Translations under genes and position numbers: made by a program
Origin: Cryptomeria japonica
Taxonomy: Eukaryota; Streptophyta; Pinopsida; Cupressales; Cupressaceae
Assembly: GCF_030272615.1 (NCBI RefSeq)
Contig: NC_081413.1
Span: 607,950,209 to 608,014,208 of the forward strand
DNA: 64,000 bases
Direction: 5' to 3'
Shown here: one piece after another, positions 44,574-56,800 of the stretch
Layout: every line of letters begins with the position of its first letter
Position numbering within the stretch: the first letter of the stretch is position 1
Notes under the pieces: model-generated
Told to the model about the DNA's origin: nothing
The model's database searches: none
The model's input: only the letters and a program-made list of their open reading frames with translations

Positions 44574-45900
44574 CTAGTACTCATAAGGTGTCTTGTCCTT
44601 ACCTCTTTTCACCAGAGCTCGGTTCATTTTGTAGACCGTTGTACTTACAACTTCTCTCCAAAATGTTTTTTCTATATTTCCCTGTATCAACATAGTTCTA
44701 GCTGCTTCAACTACTGACCGGTTGTTCCTCTCGGCTATACCATTATGTTGTCGTGTCCTTGGTGCAAAAAGTTGCCACTTGATACCATTCTCATCACAAT
44801 ACTTAGTGAATTCCATAGAAGTAAATGTACTACCTTGATCTATTCTCATACATTTTATCTTTTTGTCACTCTCTTTCTCAGCTAAGGCTCTGAATGCCTT
44901 GAATTTACCAAAAGCTTCATTCTTATCCTTCAAGAATGTGACCCACATCATCCTTGAATAATAATTAGTGAAGATTATGAAATATCTATCACCTGAAATG
45001 CTTCTAGTTCTTATTGGTCCACATAGATCTGTATGAACCAAATCTAACAAGTGTTCTACTGAGAAGGACTTTCTCTTGAAAGTTGAAGAAGTCATCTTTC
45101 CTAACTGACATTCTTTACAAAGAGCATTAACCGGTTTGTCTAGCTGAGGCAGACCTCTTACTGTCTTAGACTTGCTCACTTTAACAATGTTATCAAAGTT
45201 TATATGACAAAATCTCCTATGCCAAAGACAACTATCATCTATTTTTGCAATCAAACAGTTGCTAACTTTAGGATTAAGATGAAATAGATTACCTCTGGTT
45301 TGTTTCCTGGTTGCAATCAACTCACCTTTGTTGTCAAAGATTTTGCACATACCATTTCTAAACTCTAGTGGGTATCCTTTGTCATTAAGTTGTGTCACGC
45401 TCAGAAGATTGTGCTTTAGGCCTTCAACCCAATAGACATCATCAGAACTACTCTTCCCATTAAGAGAAATAACTCCCTTACCTTTAACCATACAGGGTGA
45501 CTCATTGCCAAATATGACAACACCACCATCAAATTCCTTCAAGGAAAGAAATTTGCTCCGATCATCGGTCATGTGATGTGAACAACCACTATCAATGATC
45601 CAATCATCAGACTTATCCATCCTGGAAACTAGTGCTTTCTGATCTGATATCTCTTCCTTAATAGCTACAAACACAATATCTTCACTAGCTTCATCATCAG
45701 ATTCTTCATCAGTAATACCACTGTCAATAGCTACAAGACAATCTCTCTTGCCTTTACCCTTATACTTCTTGAATTTGTCTCTCTTGTATTCATTTTCACC
45801 ATTAGGGCAATTAGCTTCTATATGACCAATGTTATTGCAAGCAAAACATTTCAACGATAGCTTACCTCTATATTTTCCAGTGCCTCTAGGCAGTCATTTT
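44574..45900 (-). pseudogene. Copia-4 nucleocapsid knuckle, protease and integrase
   Basis: A 426-codon open frame. CCHC knuckle intact (CFACNNIGHIEANC, about 45815-45850). Protease IIDSGCSHHMT near 45590 with its Asp. Integrase finger CKECQLGKM. Core residues in HTDLCGP (about 45040), RIDQGSTFTS (about 44840) and NGIAERNNRS (about 44730). The strand segment normally FIDDYSRMMW is FTNYYSRMMW. The frame ends in a TAG at 44574 in place of a Trp codon after TPYEY, and resumes in frame. Confidence 0.9.
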
Positions 45901-46670
45901 GCCAACAATGCTTCAATTTCCACTAGACTATCTTCATCAACAACATCTATGTTGGATCTAGATTCATAGCTATGGCCAGTATCTCTACTTCTTCTCATAG
46001 ATGGGCTAGAGACAAGCTCTGAATGCAAATTTTGATTTTTTGGACACTGCCATCATAGCCATTTAGTTCAAAAGCAGTAAGTTTGCCAATGATAGAGTGA
46101 AGAGTTACCTTTGTTTTTTCAATGGATTTCAGCTCTTGAATAGATGCAACTCAGATAGCATAGACTGGTAGTAGGGTTCTCAGTACCTTACTGATCACTA
46201 TGGCATCTTCCACTTTCCCTCCTGCACTCTTTATTTCACCAACTATCTCTTTTATCTTTTGACCATACTGTTGGATATTCTCACTTTCAGACATTTTCAT
46301 GTCATCAAATTTTCCTCTTAAACTCTCCTCTTTAGCAATATTAACATGTTCATCACCGCTATAAATCTCTTCAACCTTTTTCCATACTTCATATGTAGTT
46401 TCAAGACCATGAACATCTACATATTCAGCATCAGACAGGGAACTGGTGATAGCCTCTAATACTTGATGATTCTCTTGTTGTTCTTTCTTATGATCATCAG
46501 TCAGAGTTCCATTAGGTGTAGTATACTTAGTTTCTATATGATCCCAATACTGACTACCGAGACTCTTAATGTAAATCTTCATTTTTTCACTCCATATCAT
46601 ATAGTTATCTTTGTTGAACTTTAGACCTTCTTTCTTCATCATGATCTACAAGATATTTTCTTCAAGCTGT
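45901..46670 (-). pseudogene. Copia-4 gag
   Basis: The N-terminal domain at 46151-46642 starts MMKKEGLKFNKDNYMIWSEK and has QYWDHIETKYTTPNGTL, TYEVWKKVEEIYSGDEHVN and GKVEDAIVISKVLRTLLPVYA, the classical Copia gag pattern. A stop at 46151 is followed by a decayed stretch (SIIGKLTAFELNGYDG) in another frame up to the nucleocapsid at 45900. Gag is thus broken at two or three points. Confidence 0.88.
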
Positions 46671-46699
46671 TAGGATTTAGGTAAAAGAGGACCTGAGAC

Positions 46700-46711
46700 G
46701 CTCTGATACCA
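46700..46711 (-). other. Primer-binding site of Copia-4
   Basis: The minus-strand sequence TGGTATCAGAGC lies two bases from the 5' LTR end and is complementary to initiator methionine tRNA. Confidence 0.9.
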
Positions 46712-46713
46712 AT

Positions 46714-48159
46714 TGATGGTATGATGAAAGAATAAGTATTTGGTAGAATACCGCGAGGGGGGGTGAATCAGTATATTGAAAAACTGATACAAACTCCCAA
46801 ACTCAAATTCAAACACACAAAGTAAACTTTCACTTATCAAGATCAATACTCAACATCAACCAACATCAACCGGCTTGACTATTATGACAACTTAACAGTA
46901 AACAACTTCAATCTTGTAAAAATAAAAAATGCTCAATCATATGTCAACATTTTCATCTCTCAATGCTTCCAAGTATCATGCCTTATCAGAATAGTTAAGT
47001 AGTTAATCAAATCAACAAATAAGATCATAACCATAAAAGAATTCACCACTTGACACAAATATTTATACGTGGAAAACCCAAATAGGTAAAAACCATGGTG
47101 AGATGAGATTCACAAGGATGGCTATCTGAACTCTTCTGAAGCTTGCCTTGATAGGAGCCAACCTTGTTAAGGCTTTTACAATAAGTCATGTTAATAACTA
47201 ATTCTGATTAGGAATCACTCGATTAAGGGATTTACAAATATGCATTGATGAAAAGCACAATACCCTGTTAGGAGTAACCTCAGTGGAGGATTTCAGAATC
47301 CAAACTAATGGACCACCTTGTTAGAGGATTTAGAAAGTAACCAAGCTTGTTAGAGCTTACCCAGTTAGGGGATTTCAATTTCTATTGTAATTGTTAGAAA
47401 ACAATAGGTTTTCTTGATCCGTCTGAATAGCACTACATTTGCTTGATCAGATCCTTCTTAAGCTTCAATCTGCCTTTACTCAAACTGCAGATGCATCCAC
47501 TGATTAGGCAACCACACACTCAATTGGTTTCTGCCAATCTTGTCAAAATTGCCAACACTTAACAAAACAATATCATTGACCTTAAATACAAATCAACTAG
47601 GTCGGTAACACAACAAAAAACTAATTCTCATCATCAAGATTACAAACAAGTCGGTACAATCTTGACCATTAGAAATCATAACAATCTCTTCACATTAATC
47701 AAGAAAATTCCAACCGTTCCATGAACACCTCTTCATCGGACTTTGTAACTCATCACACGCTATGCATTAGATGCAATCCACTTTTCTCATTTCCAAGATA
47801 ACAAACAAACACACCAAATCAATCTAAACTAATCCTCATACAATAATCACACGTGTCTCCATCATTACTGCTCAATATTAGATCTTAAACCAACAAACTT
47901 GATCGGTTAGGGTTTAACAGAAAACAATTGGTAGGGTTTACTGATTACATAACATAGAAAGGTTTAACCCTTTACACCGGTTCAACTTACAAACTACCAT
48001 ATACCGGTTTACAACATCCTCGTTAAAGTTTATCATACCAGTTACAAGACAATAGCAATAACAACAATAACATCAGCAATATCATGAATATCATTCACCA
48101 GTTCAATTGACATCAATGACAACATATCATTAATGCAATCAATATGCAAAATGCCAACA
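46714..48159 (-). repeat. Copia-4 5' LTR
   Basis: 1,446 bp, TGATGGTATGATG to AAAATGCCAACA on the plus strand. Hairpin arms ATACCG (46748-46753) and CAGTAT (46769-46774) pair in element-sense RNA with one U-G pair. Leader repeats at 47130-47390. It abuts the target duplication GATGT. Confidence 0.92.
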
Positions 48160-48164
48160 GATGT

Positions 48165-49584
48165 TTTGTCATATATTTCTAATCTAACAAAGGATGCAAA
48201 GCCATCCATTGAGAAAAAATCAACTATTGAAAATATTGATATTGATGATACACTGACAAAGGGAACTGATCAAACCAAGCATCCCGATGATGATGAAGTT
48301 ACAATTGAGGACATCCCTTATGAGGAAAAACATCAAAGGCATCCGGTGACAATAAATATTCCCACAACATACTCTACTGGAAATGAACCTCATTTGTCAG
48401 AAAAAGGTGCAGAGGAAGAAAACCCCAAGATGATAGACTCATCAATACCATTTGTTGATGAAACAGAAGAGAAGGAACAAGAAAAGAAGGAAGCAAAAAA
48501 GAAGGAAGCAGAAAAGAAGAACGAAGAGTTAAAGGAAATAGGAACAACTGGTATTAGTCTAGGGGAGACCAAGGAACTAGAACAAGAGAAGAAGATAGAA
48601 TATTCTTCATCCAGTCAACCTGAAGGTGGTCAGAAAACAATGGTGGACACTCCTCCGGTAAAGAGGAAGTTAGTTTTAGAAAGGGAAATTGAGAAAAAGA
48701 AACCTAAACTTCCCATCTTAGCCAGCTTTGAGGTAGATGCTGAAGAAGAAGAAGAAGAAAGAGAGGAGGGCAGAGGGAAGACTCAGTAATTGATATCAAG
48801 AAGATGATCCCCAAACAATTAATAAAAGTTTCAAAAAAATTGAGAATTCAAGATGAAAAAGGCCAAACTTAAAGCAAAGGAAAAGAAGGCACAAATTCTT
48901 AATATTGCAATGATAATCTTATCTGATCTCATTCCTGATATTGTTGTTGATGAGAATGCACATATCATCGATCAATTGGGCACTCTTGTGAAAGCAGTTG
49001 GTTCAGAGGCAACTGATCTAGAGAAGGTTGCAGCAAGGCAGTATGAAACCAGAAGAGGTGAGCACTTAATGGAACAAATATCAGTTGAAAAAGTTGCTCT
49101 TTCTACCAACACTGAAGAGGTGAAATCAATCTTAAAGGAAGTCAGCCAATTATTGGTCAAATTTTCAAACTTCCCCAATTTTATCAAAGATCTTGAAGTC
49201 AAAAGAGTAAAGACCCAACAAGAAATTCAAGATCTGCTAGGTTCCTTTGATCCTTTTACAAGCTCAGTAGCAAATTTCAGTGGAAAAGTCAAACAATTGA
49301 CTCATGAAATCAACTAGCTAAAAGAGGAACAAGACAAATGAGCTCTAAATTTGCTAGAGATATAGTGTTATCTTGCCCCTTTCATTGATTTATTGCAAGG
49401 CAATGTGAAACAAGAAAAAGGCCTCATTAGTAGAACTGACTACAAGACAATGGATGACATGGAGGATTCAGTCACACACCTGCAAGGACAAATTATCACT
49501 ATGAAACAAGTAAAGCCTACGTGGGAATCTTCTTTAGAGGCTACTAAGGTCAATTTCAAAGAAATTTTAGACTTACTCTCATAA
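48165..49584 (+). pseudogene. Element E, Lys/Glu-rich coiled-coil ORF, second part
   Basis: This continues the frame from 40719. First stretch, to 48787: LSYISNLTKDAKPSIEKKST, a long KEKE segment (EEKEQEKKEAKKKEAEKKNE), VKRKLVLEREIEKKKPKLP and an acidic tail. A TAA follows. Second stretch 48853-49317: coiled-coil-like IDQLGTLVKAVGSEATDLEK and QISVEKVALSTNTEEVKSIL. Third stretch 49393-49584 ends DLLS. No zinc knuckle, protease, RT or membrane segment is visible. It ends about 200 bp before the PPT of an LTR, so it occupies the whole visible internal region. The function is unknown. Confidence 0.6.
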
Positions 49585-49630
49585 ATTATTTTGTATACTT
49601 TGATTCCTTTATTCTTTGTCATTGTTACAA

Positions 49631-49799
49631 AAAGGGGGAGAATGAATGTGCAATGGATTGTACATATGAGAAGGAAAAGATATAGGGGGAGAACCGGAAC
49701 ATAAGGCGGATAAGGCAGAGAACAGGGGGAGAATAGGAATAGGGGGAGATTCAGTTCAAGACAACTAGATGTTTTGCCACCAATGCCAAAGGGGGAGAT
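49631..49799 (+). other. Element E, five PPT-like tracts
   Basis: Five copies of a GGGGGAGA core occur within 170 bp, at about 49634, 49685, 49726, 49742 and 49791. The last (AAAGGGGGAGAT, 49788-49799) adjoins the LTR start and is the canonical PPT. Confidence 0.8.
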
Positions 49800-50710
49800 T
49801 GTTGGCATCATAAATTTTGGAGTACTTAAGTCATTGATGGCAATACTGGTTCAGATGTCATCATAACTGATTGAAAAAGGGTTATAGTGGATTGGTAAGG
49901 AACAGGGGACTAAAGACTTCCACCAGTGAGCAGAGACCGATTTAAAGGAAGCAACCGATAGATTAGGCTGAGTAAAGTAGGTTCACTGATATAAATAAAA
50001 CAACCAGTAGCAGATCACAATGGTGAAATTTAGATCTGTTCAAATTAGAAAGTGCTAGTTGAAGTCAGAGTGCTTGTCAGAGAACCGATGAGATTTGTGG
50101 TATGAACGGCTAGTCCCACCGGTATAATCGGCGAGATTTGAGGAACGAACAAATTGGCGCATAGAAAAAAAATTTGAGTTCATTTTTTGGAGGGAAAGCG
50201 AGCACCAAGATTGAAGACGGTTATATACATATTTTTCATCTTGAATTTGTGTGTTGGTGGATTTGTGAGTGGATTGAGGTTGTAAGTTAGAGCAAAGGAG
50301 CAAAATAAGTGAAGTGTAGAAGGGTTCCTCATGAATCAGTGAAGGCATCACCGAGCAGAGATTGAAGCAGATATAGAATGGAATGGATATATATGATAGA
50401 AAAGTGTCATCATCAGATCAATGACTTGTTGCTCTTTAATAATTGCAGCACAGTAAAATCCCTTAACCAGGTGGACTTTAATAGGTCCCTTTGTAAAATC
50501 CCTTAACTGAGTGACATCCTAAATGATGATCCTAAGTCCTTTAACAAGGCTACCTCTAATAGGGTAAAGGTTATAACAGGTCTTGAAGAAAATCCCTTAA
50601 CCAGGTGGCACATAATAGTGTCTTTCTAATCTCCTAACAAGGATGGCTCCTCACTGGGTGTAATTAAGAATAGTGTAGATTTTGTTAGTTTCTACTCACA
50701 CCGAGGTTTT
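49800..50710 (+). repeat. Element E 3' LTR, first part
   Basis: The LTR starts TGTTGGCATCATAAATTTTGG right after the PPT. Leader-type repeats (AAATCCCTTAACCAGGTGG and TTTAACAAGGCTACC) lie at 50455-50690. It is cut by Copia-5 at ACCGAGGTTTT and resumes at 58317 (CTCCCATTTGGGTTTCC), where it rejoins a sequence that matches the solo LTR (GGTTTTCTCCC and GGGTTTCCAC). Confidence 0.88.
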
Positions 50711-52189
50711 TGATAGTTCTGATACTAAATGTTTAGTACAGATGCCAAGCTAACAAGATGAGAGAGGGGGGGGGCGGGTGAATCATACAAACTTAATCTT
50801 CCATAAAAACATCAGATTCAACCTCGGTAACATATACTACAATAATATAACCAAAAATGTTAAACATGAAAACTCAAAAGCATATAAGCATCATAAACCT
50901 CACAACACCAAATTTAACGTGGAAACCCAAATAGGGAAAAACCACTATGGGATTTTGGACCCACTAAGAAATATACTCTTCTAGAGTATGCTCGGTTAAA
51001 AGCAAATCCTATTAAAGATTACAAACACATTGCTAGATGTGACCCAGTTAAGGGATTTCCCTCAGATCTATTAGGATCTTCACTTTGTTAGAAGTGACCT
51101 TGTTAAAGGATTTCAAACACTCACTCAGAATGTCACCTTGCTAGAGGATTTTACAAATAAGACTGTTAAGTCCACTCGGTTAAGAGATTTTCTGTTACTT
51201 CACAAAATAACAGTAATAAAATATATCTGCAACTTCACATCTAAAAATGCTAAAGCATATTCTTATTTGTTCAATACAATCTAGACATAGAACTAATCTT
51301 GTCCATCTGCTGGGCTTCTATACTTTGTTATTCAAACAGGTCTTCAAGCTTTTGTGCTCGATAATCACTATGTAGCATCCCTGTGCATTCACTTGCTCGC
51401 ATACATTGTTTATCAACAATTCTCTATTTATAAACAATTGCTAACCACTTAATCTCCTTGATCACATTTCCCATGATCAATCATAGTCATCAGATTTTCA
51501 ATCTTGTCTAGGTTCAATGTAGCCTTCGATCTGAAAATGTTTTACCCCACCTAGGAACTTACATATATTTCTTGGAACTTGTGCTAGGGTATTGCGGTTC
51601 AATCTGAACTGTAGATCTTCCTGCCGATTTTCCTTTGCCATAGATTATTAACAAACTTCATTCATGGCTTACCAATCATTTAATCAATTCCAGCTCATCA
51701 GCTTCCTTCATTAAATAACGCTTGTAATCATTTAATGCATTCTATTATAGCTCGGTTGTAACTCGGTGAATACTAAACTTTACTCGGTAGACATTATGCC
51801 TTCATTAACCGATAGCAATAACCTTAGGGTTTACCGACTAGGTTCTTTGCTCGGTAACATAGTATAGTATCAACCTTAGAATTAACAACATATTTATGAT
51901 GTTAAAACAATCTAAACATCATGATCTCATCATTGTCTGACTCGGTAATAGTTGCCCATTGAATAATTTATTCTTCCCCTCATTCATCATATTCTTTCTG
52001 TGTCTTTTACCAACATCTTAATTCTCTTCAAAATATACTTCTTAAGATATGGCAACATCATATTGAATTAGAAAATCAATTTCTTGACTTCAATGACAAA
52101 ATAATAATATTAAGATAGTAAAACATCCTTAATCAGTTATATCCATAATCATCAACAACTTTCTCAATATCCTTATTGAAATGCCAACA
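50711..52189 (-). repeat. Copia-5 3' LTR
   Basis: TGATAGTTCTGATAC to GAAATGCCAACA on the plus strand, 1,479 bp. G tract at 50766-50778. The hairpin stem here is weak (ATGA with TCAT). Leader repeats such as GGTTAAGAGATTT and TGTTAAAGGATTTC are at 50990-51195. The reversed PPT ATCTCCCCCTTTGG follows directly at 52190. Confidence 0.92.
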
Positions 52190-52571
52190 ATCTCCCCCTT
52201 TGGCATTGATGGCAAAACCAATTGATTTGACCTTGATTCGGATTCAAATTGCTATGAAATGTTGAAATGCTCTCCCCCATACATTAGTCTTCTCCCCTAT
52301 ACATTGGTCTTCTCCCCCTTTGACAACAATGCCAAAAAGTAAAGAACTAAAACATGATTTCTTTCATTGAGAAGTGAATTCCTTGCTGTTATGTATCTAC
52401 TCAGTCTCGGTCAAAGCATTTGTCTTCAATATCTGTTCCCTATATTGTTTTTTGTACACCTTTAGAAAACTTCATAAAGTGTGTAAATCAACATGAACTC
52501 CTAAAAGATATTCTGTAGAGTCATCGAATTGATGCTTTCACCGAACTCGGTCAGTGAATGGAAGATAGGGG
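52190..52571 (-). other. Copia-5 3' non-coding region with PPT tracts
   Basis: Reversed PPT at 52190-52203. Reversed PPT-like tracts are at about 52271 (CTCTCCCCCATAC), 52291 (TCTCCCCTATAC) and 52311 (TCTCCCCCTTTGAC). No ORF. Confidence 0.75.
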
Positions 52572-53384
52572 TCAGACCCCTAACTTGCTTCTGAGATACT
52601 CAAAAGTGTCCTTTGGTAGTGGCTTGGTGAAGATATCTACTATTTCTTCCTTTATGCTAACATACTCCAACACTACTTTCTTGTCTTGAACTTCTTCTCT
52701 AAGATAATGATATTTGATAGAGATGTGCTTTGTCTTAGAGCGCATAACAGGATTCTTTGAAATGCTAATAGCACTAATATTGTCACAAAATATAGTTACT
52801 AGCTTAGTAACTTTCTCATTTATACCTTCCAATAGTTGTTTGATCCATTCTATATTAGTGCAATTCAATGTTGCAGTAATGTATTCCGCTTCTGCTATTG
52901 ACTGTGAAACACATCCTTGTTTCTTGCTAAGCCAACTTACTAGTCTTTCTCCTAAAAAGAAAGCTCCTTCACTTGTGTTTTTTCTGTCATCAATGTTGCC
53001 TACCCAATCAGCATCAGTATAAAATTTTAAATCAAAATCATTTCCTTTCTGATATACTAAGCCATAATCCTCTGTGCCTTTCAAGTATCTAAAAATTCTT
53101 TTGATTGTTGTCATATGTGTTTCCTTAGGATCTGCAGAAAATCTTGCAACTATACCTACTGCATGTGCTATGTCTGGTCTACTGTGAACAACATATTGTA
53201 ACTTTCCAATCATAGATTGGTAAAGTGTCTCATCAACAGATGCAAAATCATCATTCTTTGATAATTTATAGTTGGTAGTCATAGGAGTGCTTACAGGTTT
53301 TGAATCCTCCATTCCAAATTTCTTCAAGATTTCCTTTATGTACTTGGATTGGGTAATGAAAATCTCATCTTTCATTTGCAGTAT
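52572..53384 (-). pseudogene. Copia-5 RT end and RNase H
   Basis: The frame gives FITQSKYIKEILKKFGMEDS, QSMIGKLQYVVHSRPDIAHA, KFYTDADWVGNID, AEAEYITA, FCDNISAI and SKTKHISIKYHYLREE, and ends at YLRSKLGV with a TAA at 52572. All usual RNase H acidic residues are present. A stop near 53385 separates it from the RT core. Confidence 0.92.
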
Positions 53385-54190
53385 CTATAAACCTATAAAA
53401 TACTTTATCTCACCGATCAGTGACATCTCAAATTCTTTGCTCATTTCATTTCCAAAGTTCTTGCATAAAGAATCATTTCCACAAAATATAATGTCATCAA
53501 CAAATATGGCTAAGATCAGTATTCCATTTTCATCATTCTTCATGTACATATTGTTGTTCTCACTTGTTCTTATAAAACCAATCTTGATCAAATAAGAGTG
53601 TAACCTCTCATACCATGCTCTAGGTGCTTGTTTCAAACCATATAATGCTTTGTTCAATTTACATACCTGATCTTTACTCTTGTCTTCAACAAATCCTTCA
53701 GGTTGTTCAATAAAAACTTCTTCTTCTAATATACCATTCAGAAATGCAGATTTGACATCCATTTGATATACCTTGAAATTCTTAAAAGCAGCATATGCCA
53801 ACAATGTTCTTACTCCTTTAAGTCTAGCCATAGGTGCAAAAGTCTCACCATAATCAATTCCTTCTTCTTGAGCATAACCTTTGCAAACTAGTCTTGCTTT
53901 ATTTCAAATGACCTCCCCTTTTTCATTTAACTTGTTTCTAAAAATCCACTTAGTACCGATTACATTTTTGTTCTTCAGTCTTGGGACCAGTGTCAATGTG
54001 TCATTCTTCTTGATTTGATCAATCTCTTATGTCATAGCATTTATCCAATCTTCACTGTTGAATGCCTCTTTCACTATTCTCGGTTCAAATTCAGATATTA
54101 GACATGTATTCTGTCTTAGTTTGTTCCTTGTCATCACTGGATCATCCTTATCTCCTATAATCTGACTTGGTGCATGATGTCTTCTGACAT
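53385..54190 (-). pseudogene. Copia-5 reverse transcriptase core
   Basis: Open at 53385-53831: [60 protein letters not shown] and an intact FVDDIIFCG. Upstream, to about 54190, the N-terminal part ([20 protein letters not shown]) follows in frame with stops near 53906 and 54028. Confidence 0.9.
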
Positions 54191-54191
54191 A

Positions 54192-55154
54192 CTAGGATAA
54201 TACAGGCTTGGTACGCTCTATATGATCTTCTTCATCACTCGGTAACTGGATATTCTCTTCATTTTCTTCTGCAGTCTTCTCGGTAGAACTTCTCGGTTGA
54301 ACATAGACAAATCCTTCATAATGTTCTGGTTCCTTGGAATTTCCTTCATCATTTCTTTTTGAAAACTCATCAATTTTCACATTTGCACTTTCTACTATTT
54401 TGTTAGATGATTTGATCAGACATTTAAATGCTTTGCTTCTAGAAGAATAACCTAGAAATGTTCCTTCTTCACTTTTCTGATGAAACTTACCATTTCTGTC
54501 ATCTTTGTGAACATAGCATCTACTTCCAAAAATTTTAAAATAACTTACATTAGGTTTCTTATCATACCAGATTTCATAAGGTGTCTTAAAAGTTCCTTTC
54601 TTCAGTTGTACTCGGTTCAAGGTGTAAACTGCTATGCTGATTGCTTCTCTCCAAAATGTTTGGGGTACCTTCTTTTCTATCATCAAGGTTCTAGCACAAT
54701 CCACAATAGATCTATTTCTTCTCTCAGCTATTCCATTTTGTTGTGGAGTTCTCGGTGTAGAGGCTTGTCTTTTAATACCATGATCATTGCAGTATAAGTT
54801 AAACTCATCAGATGTGAACTTTCCTCCTCTATCTGATCTAAGACATTTCAGTTGTCTTCCTGTTTCATTTTCAACTCTTGCCTTGTACCATTTAAACATT
54901 TGAAAAGCTTCTAATTTTTCTTCTAAAAACATTACTGACATCATCCTTGAATAATCATCCACAAATAATATAAAATATTTGTCACCATAATAACTTTGAA
55001 CTTTCATAGGACCACAAAGATCAGTATGCACAAGATCTAAAATTCCCTTAGAAGTGTAAGACTTACTTGTAAAGCTTTATCTTGTCATTTTTCCCATCTG
55101 GCATCCTCGACACATAGCATTCTCAGGTTTTTCAAGGCTCGGTAGACCTCTTAC
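54192..55154 (-). pseudogene. Copia-5 integrase
   Basis: A 279-codon frame starting HTDLCGPMKVQSYYGDKYF (first Asp), then FVDDYSRMMSVMFL, CLRSDRGGKFTSDEF (second Asp) and QNGIAERRNRSIV (Glu). C-terminal part: YFKIFGSRCYVHKDDRNG and GTFLGYSSRSKAFKC. It ends at a TAG at 54192. The finger segment (CRGCQMGKM-like) at 55035-55150 is damaged by stops. Confidence 0.9.
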
Positions 55155-56786
55155 TCAGTGCTTCTTACTTATTTTGATCAGATTATCAAAATTTACATGA
55201 CAAAACCTTTTATGCCATAACCAGGTATCATCTATCTTTGCATAAAGACAATTCTTCAGAGTTGAGTCAATGTGAAATGTGTTACCTTTTGTTTGTGTCC
55301 TGGTAGCAGCTAACTTTCCATTCTTGTCATGAACTTTGACAATTCCATTCTGAAACTCTATTTGGTAGCCTGTGTTGTTTAGTTGTGCTACACTCAACAA
55401 ATTATATTTCAAACCTTCAACCCAATAAACATCATTGCATCTTGCATTATCAAGAAGTGTTATAGATCCTTTACCTTTCACCAGACATGGTGCATCATTA
55501 CCAAATCTAACATAGCCTCCATCATAATCTTCTAATATAACAAACTTGTGTTTATCACTTGTCATGTGATGTGAGCATCCACTATCTATGATCCAAGAAT
55601 CATTAGTGTTTATGTGAGATATTAGGGCTTTTTCTTCATACCTTTCTTCATCTGATCCATCTTTGATAGCCACATAAACTACTTCCTCTGTATCAATTTC
55701 ATCTGATTTATCATCATTAGATTCCTCATCAGCTTTTAGACATGTCTTTTTATCTCTTCTCCTGAAGTCTCGATGTCCTCTGTAATGATTATCTTTCTGT
55801 CTGTCATCTCGGTAATCTCTCTTTTCACTAGATTCTTCGTCGGGATAGTTAGAAGCCATATGTCCAATTCTATCATAATTAAAACATTTCAAAGGTAGTT
55901 TTCCTTTATACTTACCTTTTCCTCTCGGTAGCCTTCTAGCTAATAATGCTTCAAACTCTTCTTGCTTTCTGATTTCCTCATACAGTTTGTGCACTTTTTC
56001 CATATTCTTACGAAATCTTTCACTTTCTCCACTGTGATCTCCTTTAGAGTATTTACTCATTCTATCATTGTAATCATCAGATTCATCAATATGGAAAGAA
56101 CTGAATGCAGACTCAACTTTATTTATCGAAGACCCACTGTTATCAAAGTTACTTAACTCAAATGCATGTAGCTTACCGATAGTAGCATCTAAAGAGACTG
56201 GCATATTGGGTAAAGACTTAAATTCATTGATTACAGATACTTGGATTGCATAAGATGGTAGAAGGGTTCTCAACAACTTACTTGTTATATCTTTTTCTTC
56301 AATAGTTCCACCTACTCGTTTGATTTGATTGACAATCTCCTTTAGTCTTGTATTGTATTGAGTTATGTTCTCACCTTCATTCATCTTCATAGATTTAAGT
56401 TGTCCTCTTAGACTATCCACTTTTTCTCTTTGAATATGTTCATCACCACCATACACAGATATGAGCTTGTCCCACATTGCCTTTGCATCATTGCAGCCTT
56501 CTAGATCATTAAACTCTGAGTCGGTCAATGCAGATGTTATTTCAATCATAGCTTGAATATGTTCTTGCTTTGCCTTTATCTCTTCCATTGTCAACGGATA
56601 GGTGCTCAGTGTAATGAAATCATTCTCCAAATACTATATAGCATATTCTCCAACTCCTGATAAGTGCAGCTTCATCCTTTTCTGCCATGTAGAGAAACTT
56701 GACTTGTTCAACTTCGGTGCACCCCTCTTATACAACTTTGGATCTTTAACTCAATTGCCTTTAAACTTTTTCCCTCAAAGTCCAAA
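55155..56786 (-). pseudogene. Copia-5 gag, nucleocapsid and protease
   Basis: Gag begins upstream of the first Met of the long frame: KLNKSSFSTWQKRMKLHLSG and GVGEYAI, then a TAG at about 56634, then YLENDFITLSTYP and on. The domain includes CNDAKAMWDKLISVYGGDEH and VGGTIEEKDITSKLLRTLLP. The CCHC knuckle reads CFNYDRIGHMASNYP, so two of three Cys are Tyr (G-to-A changes in TGT). Protease WIIDSGCSHHMT near 55580 is intact. The frame ends in the preintegrase segment LWHKRFCHVNFDNLIKISKKH at 55155. Confidence 0.9.
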
Positions 56787-56798
56787 GCTCTAATACCA
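56787..56798 (-). other. Primer-binding site of Copia-5 (mutated)
   Basis: The minus-strand sequence TGGTATTAGAGC differs at one base from the usual TGGTATCAGAGC, and lies two bases from the 5' LTR end. Confidence 0.85.
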
Positions 56799-56800
56799 AT

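Larger units (their letters stand above)
40720..48159 (-). mobile_element. Copia-4, complete Ty1/Copia insertion
   Basis: A 7.4-kb element on the minus strand with LTRs 40720-42171 (3') and 46714-48159 (5'), primer site at 46700-46711 and 5-bp duplications GATGT (40715-40719 and 48160-48164). Gag, protease, integrase, RT and RNase H are all present in order but carry scattered stops and a broken gag-nucleocapsid stretch. The two LTRs differ by several percent, more at the primer end. It sits inside the ORF of element E. Confidence 0.95.

Noticed and set aside
48165-49584. Element E ORF as an env-like gene of a Copia element
   Set aside because: No signal peptide, membrane segment or glycoprotein-like region. 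The sequence is charged and helical throughout, and no gag-pol is seen upstream.
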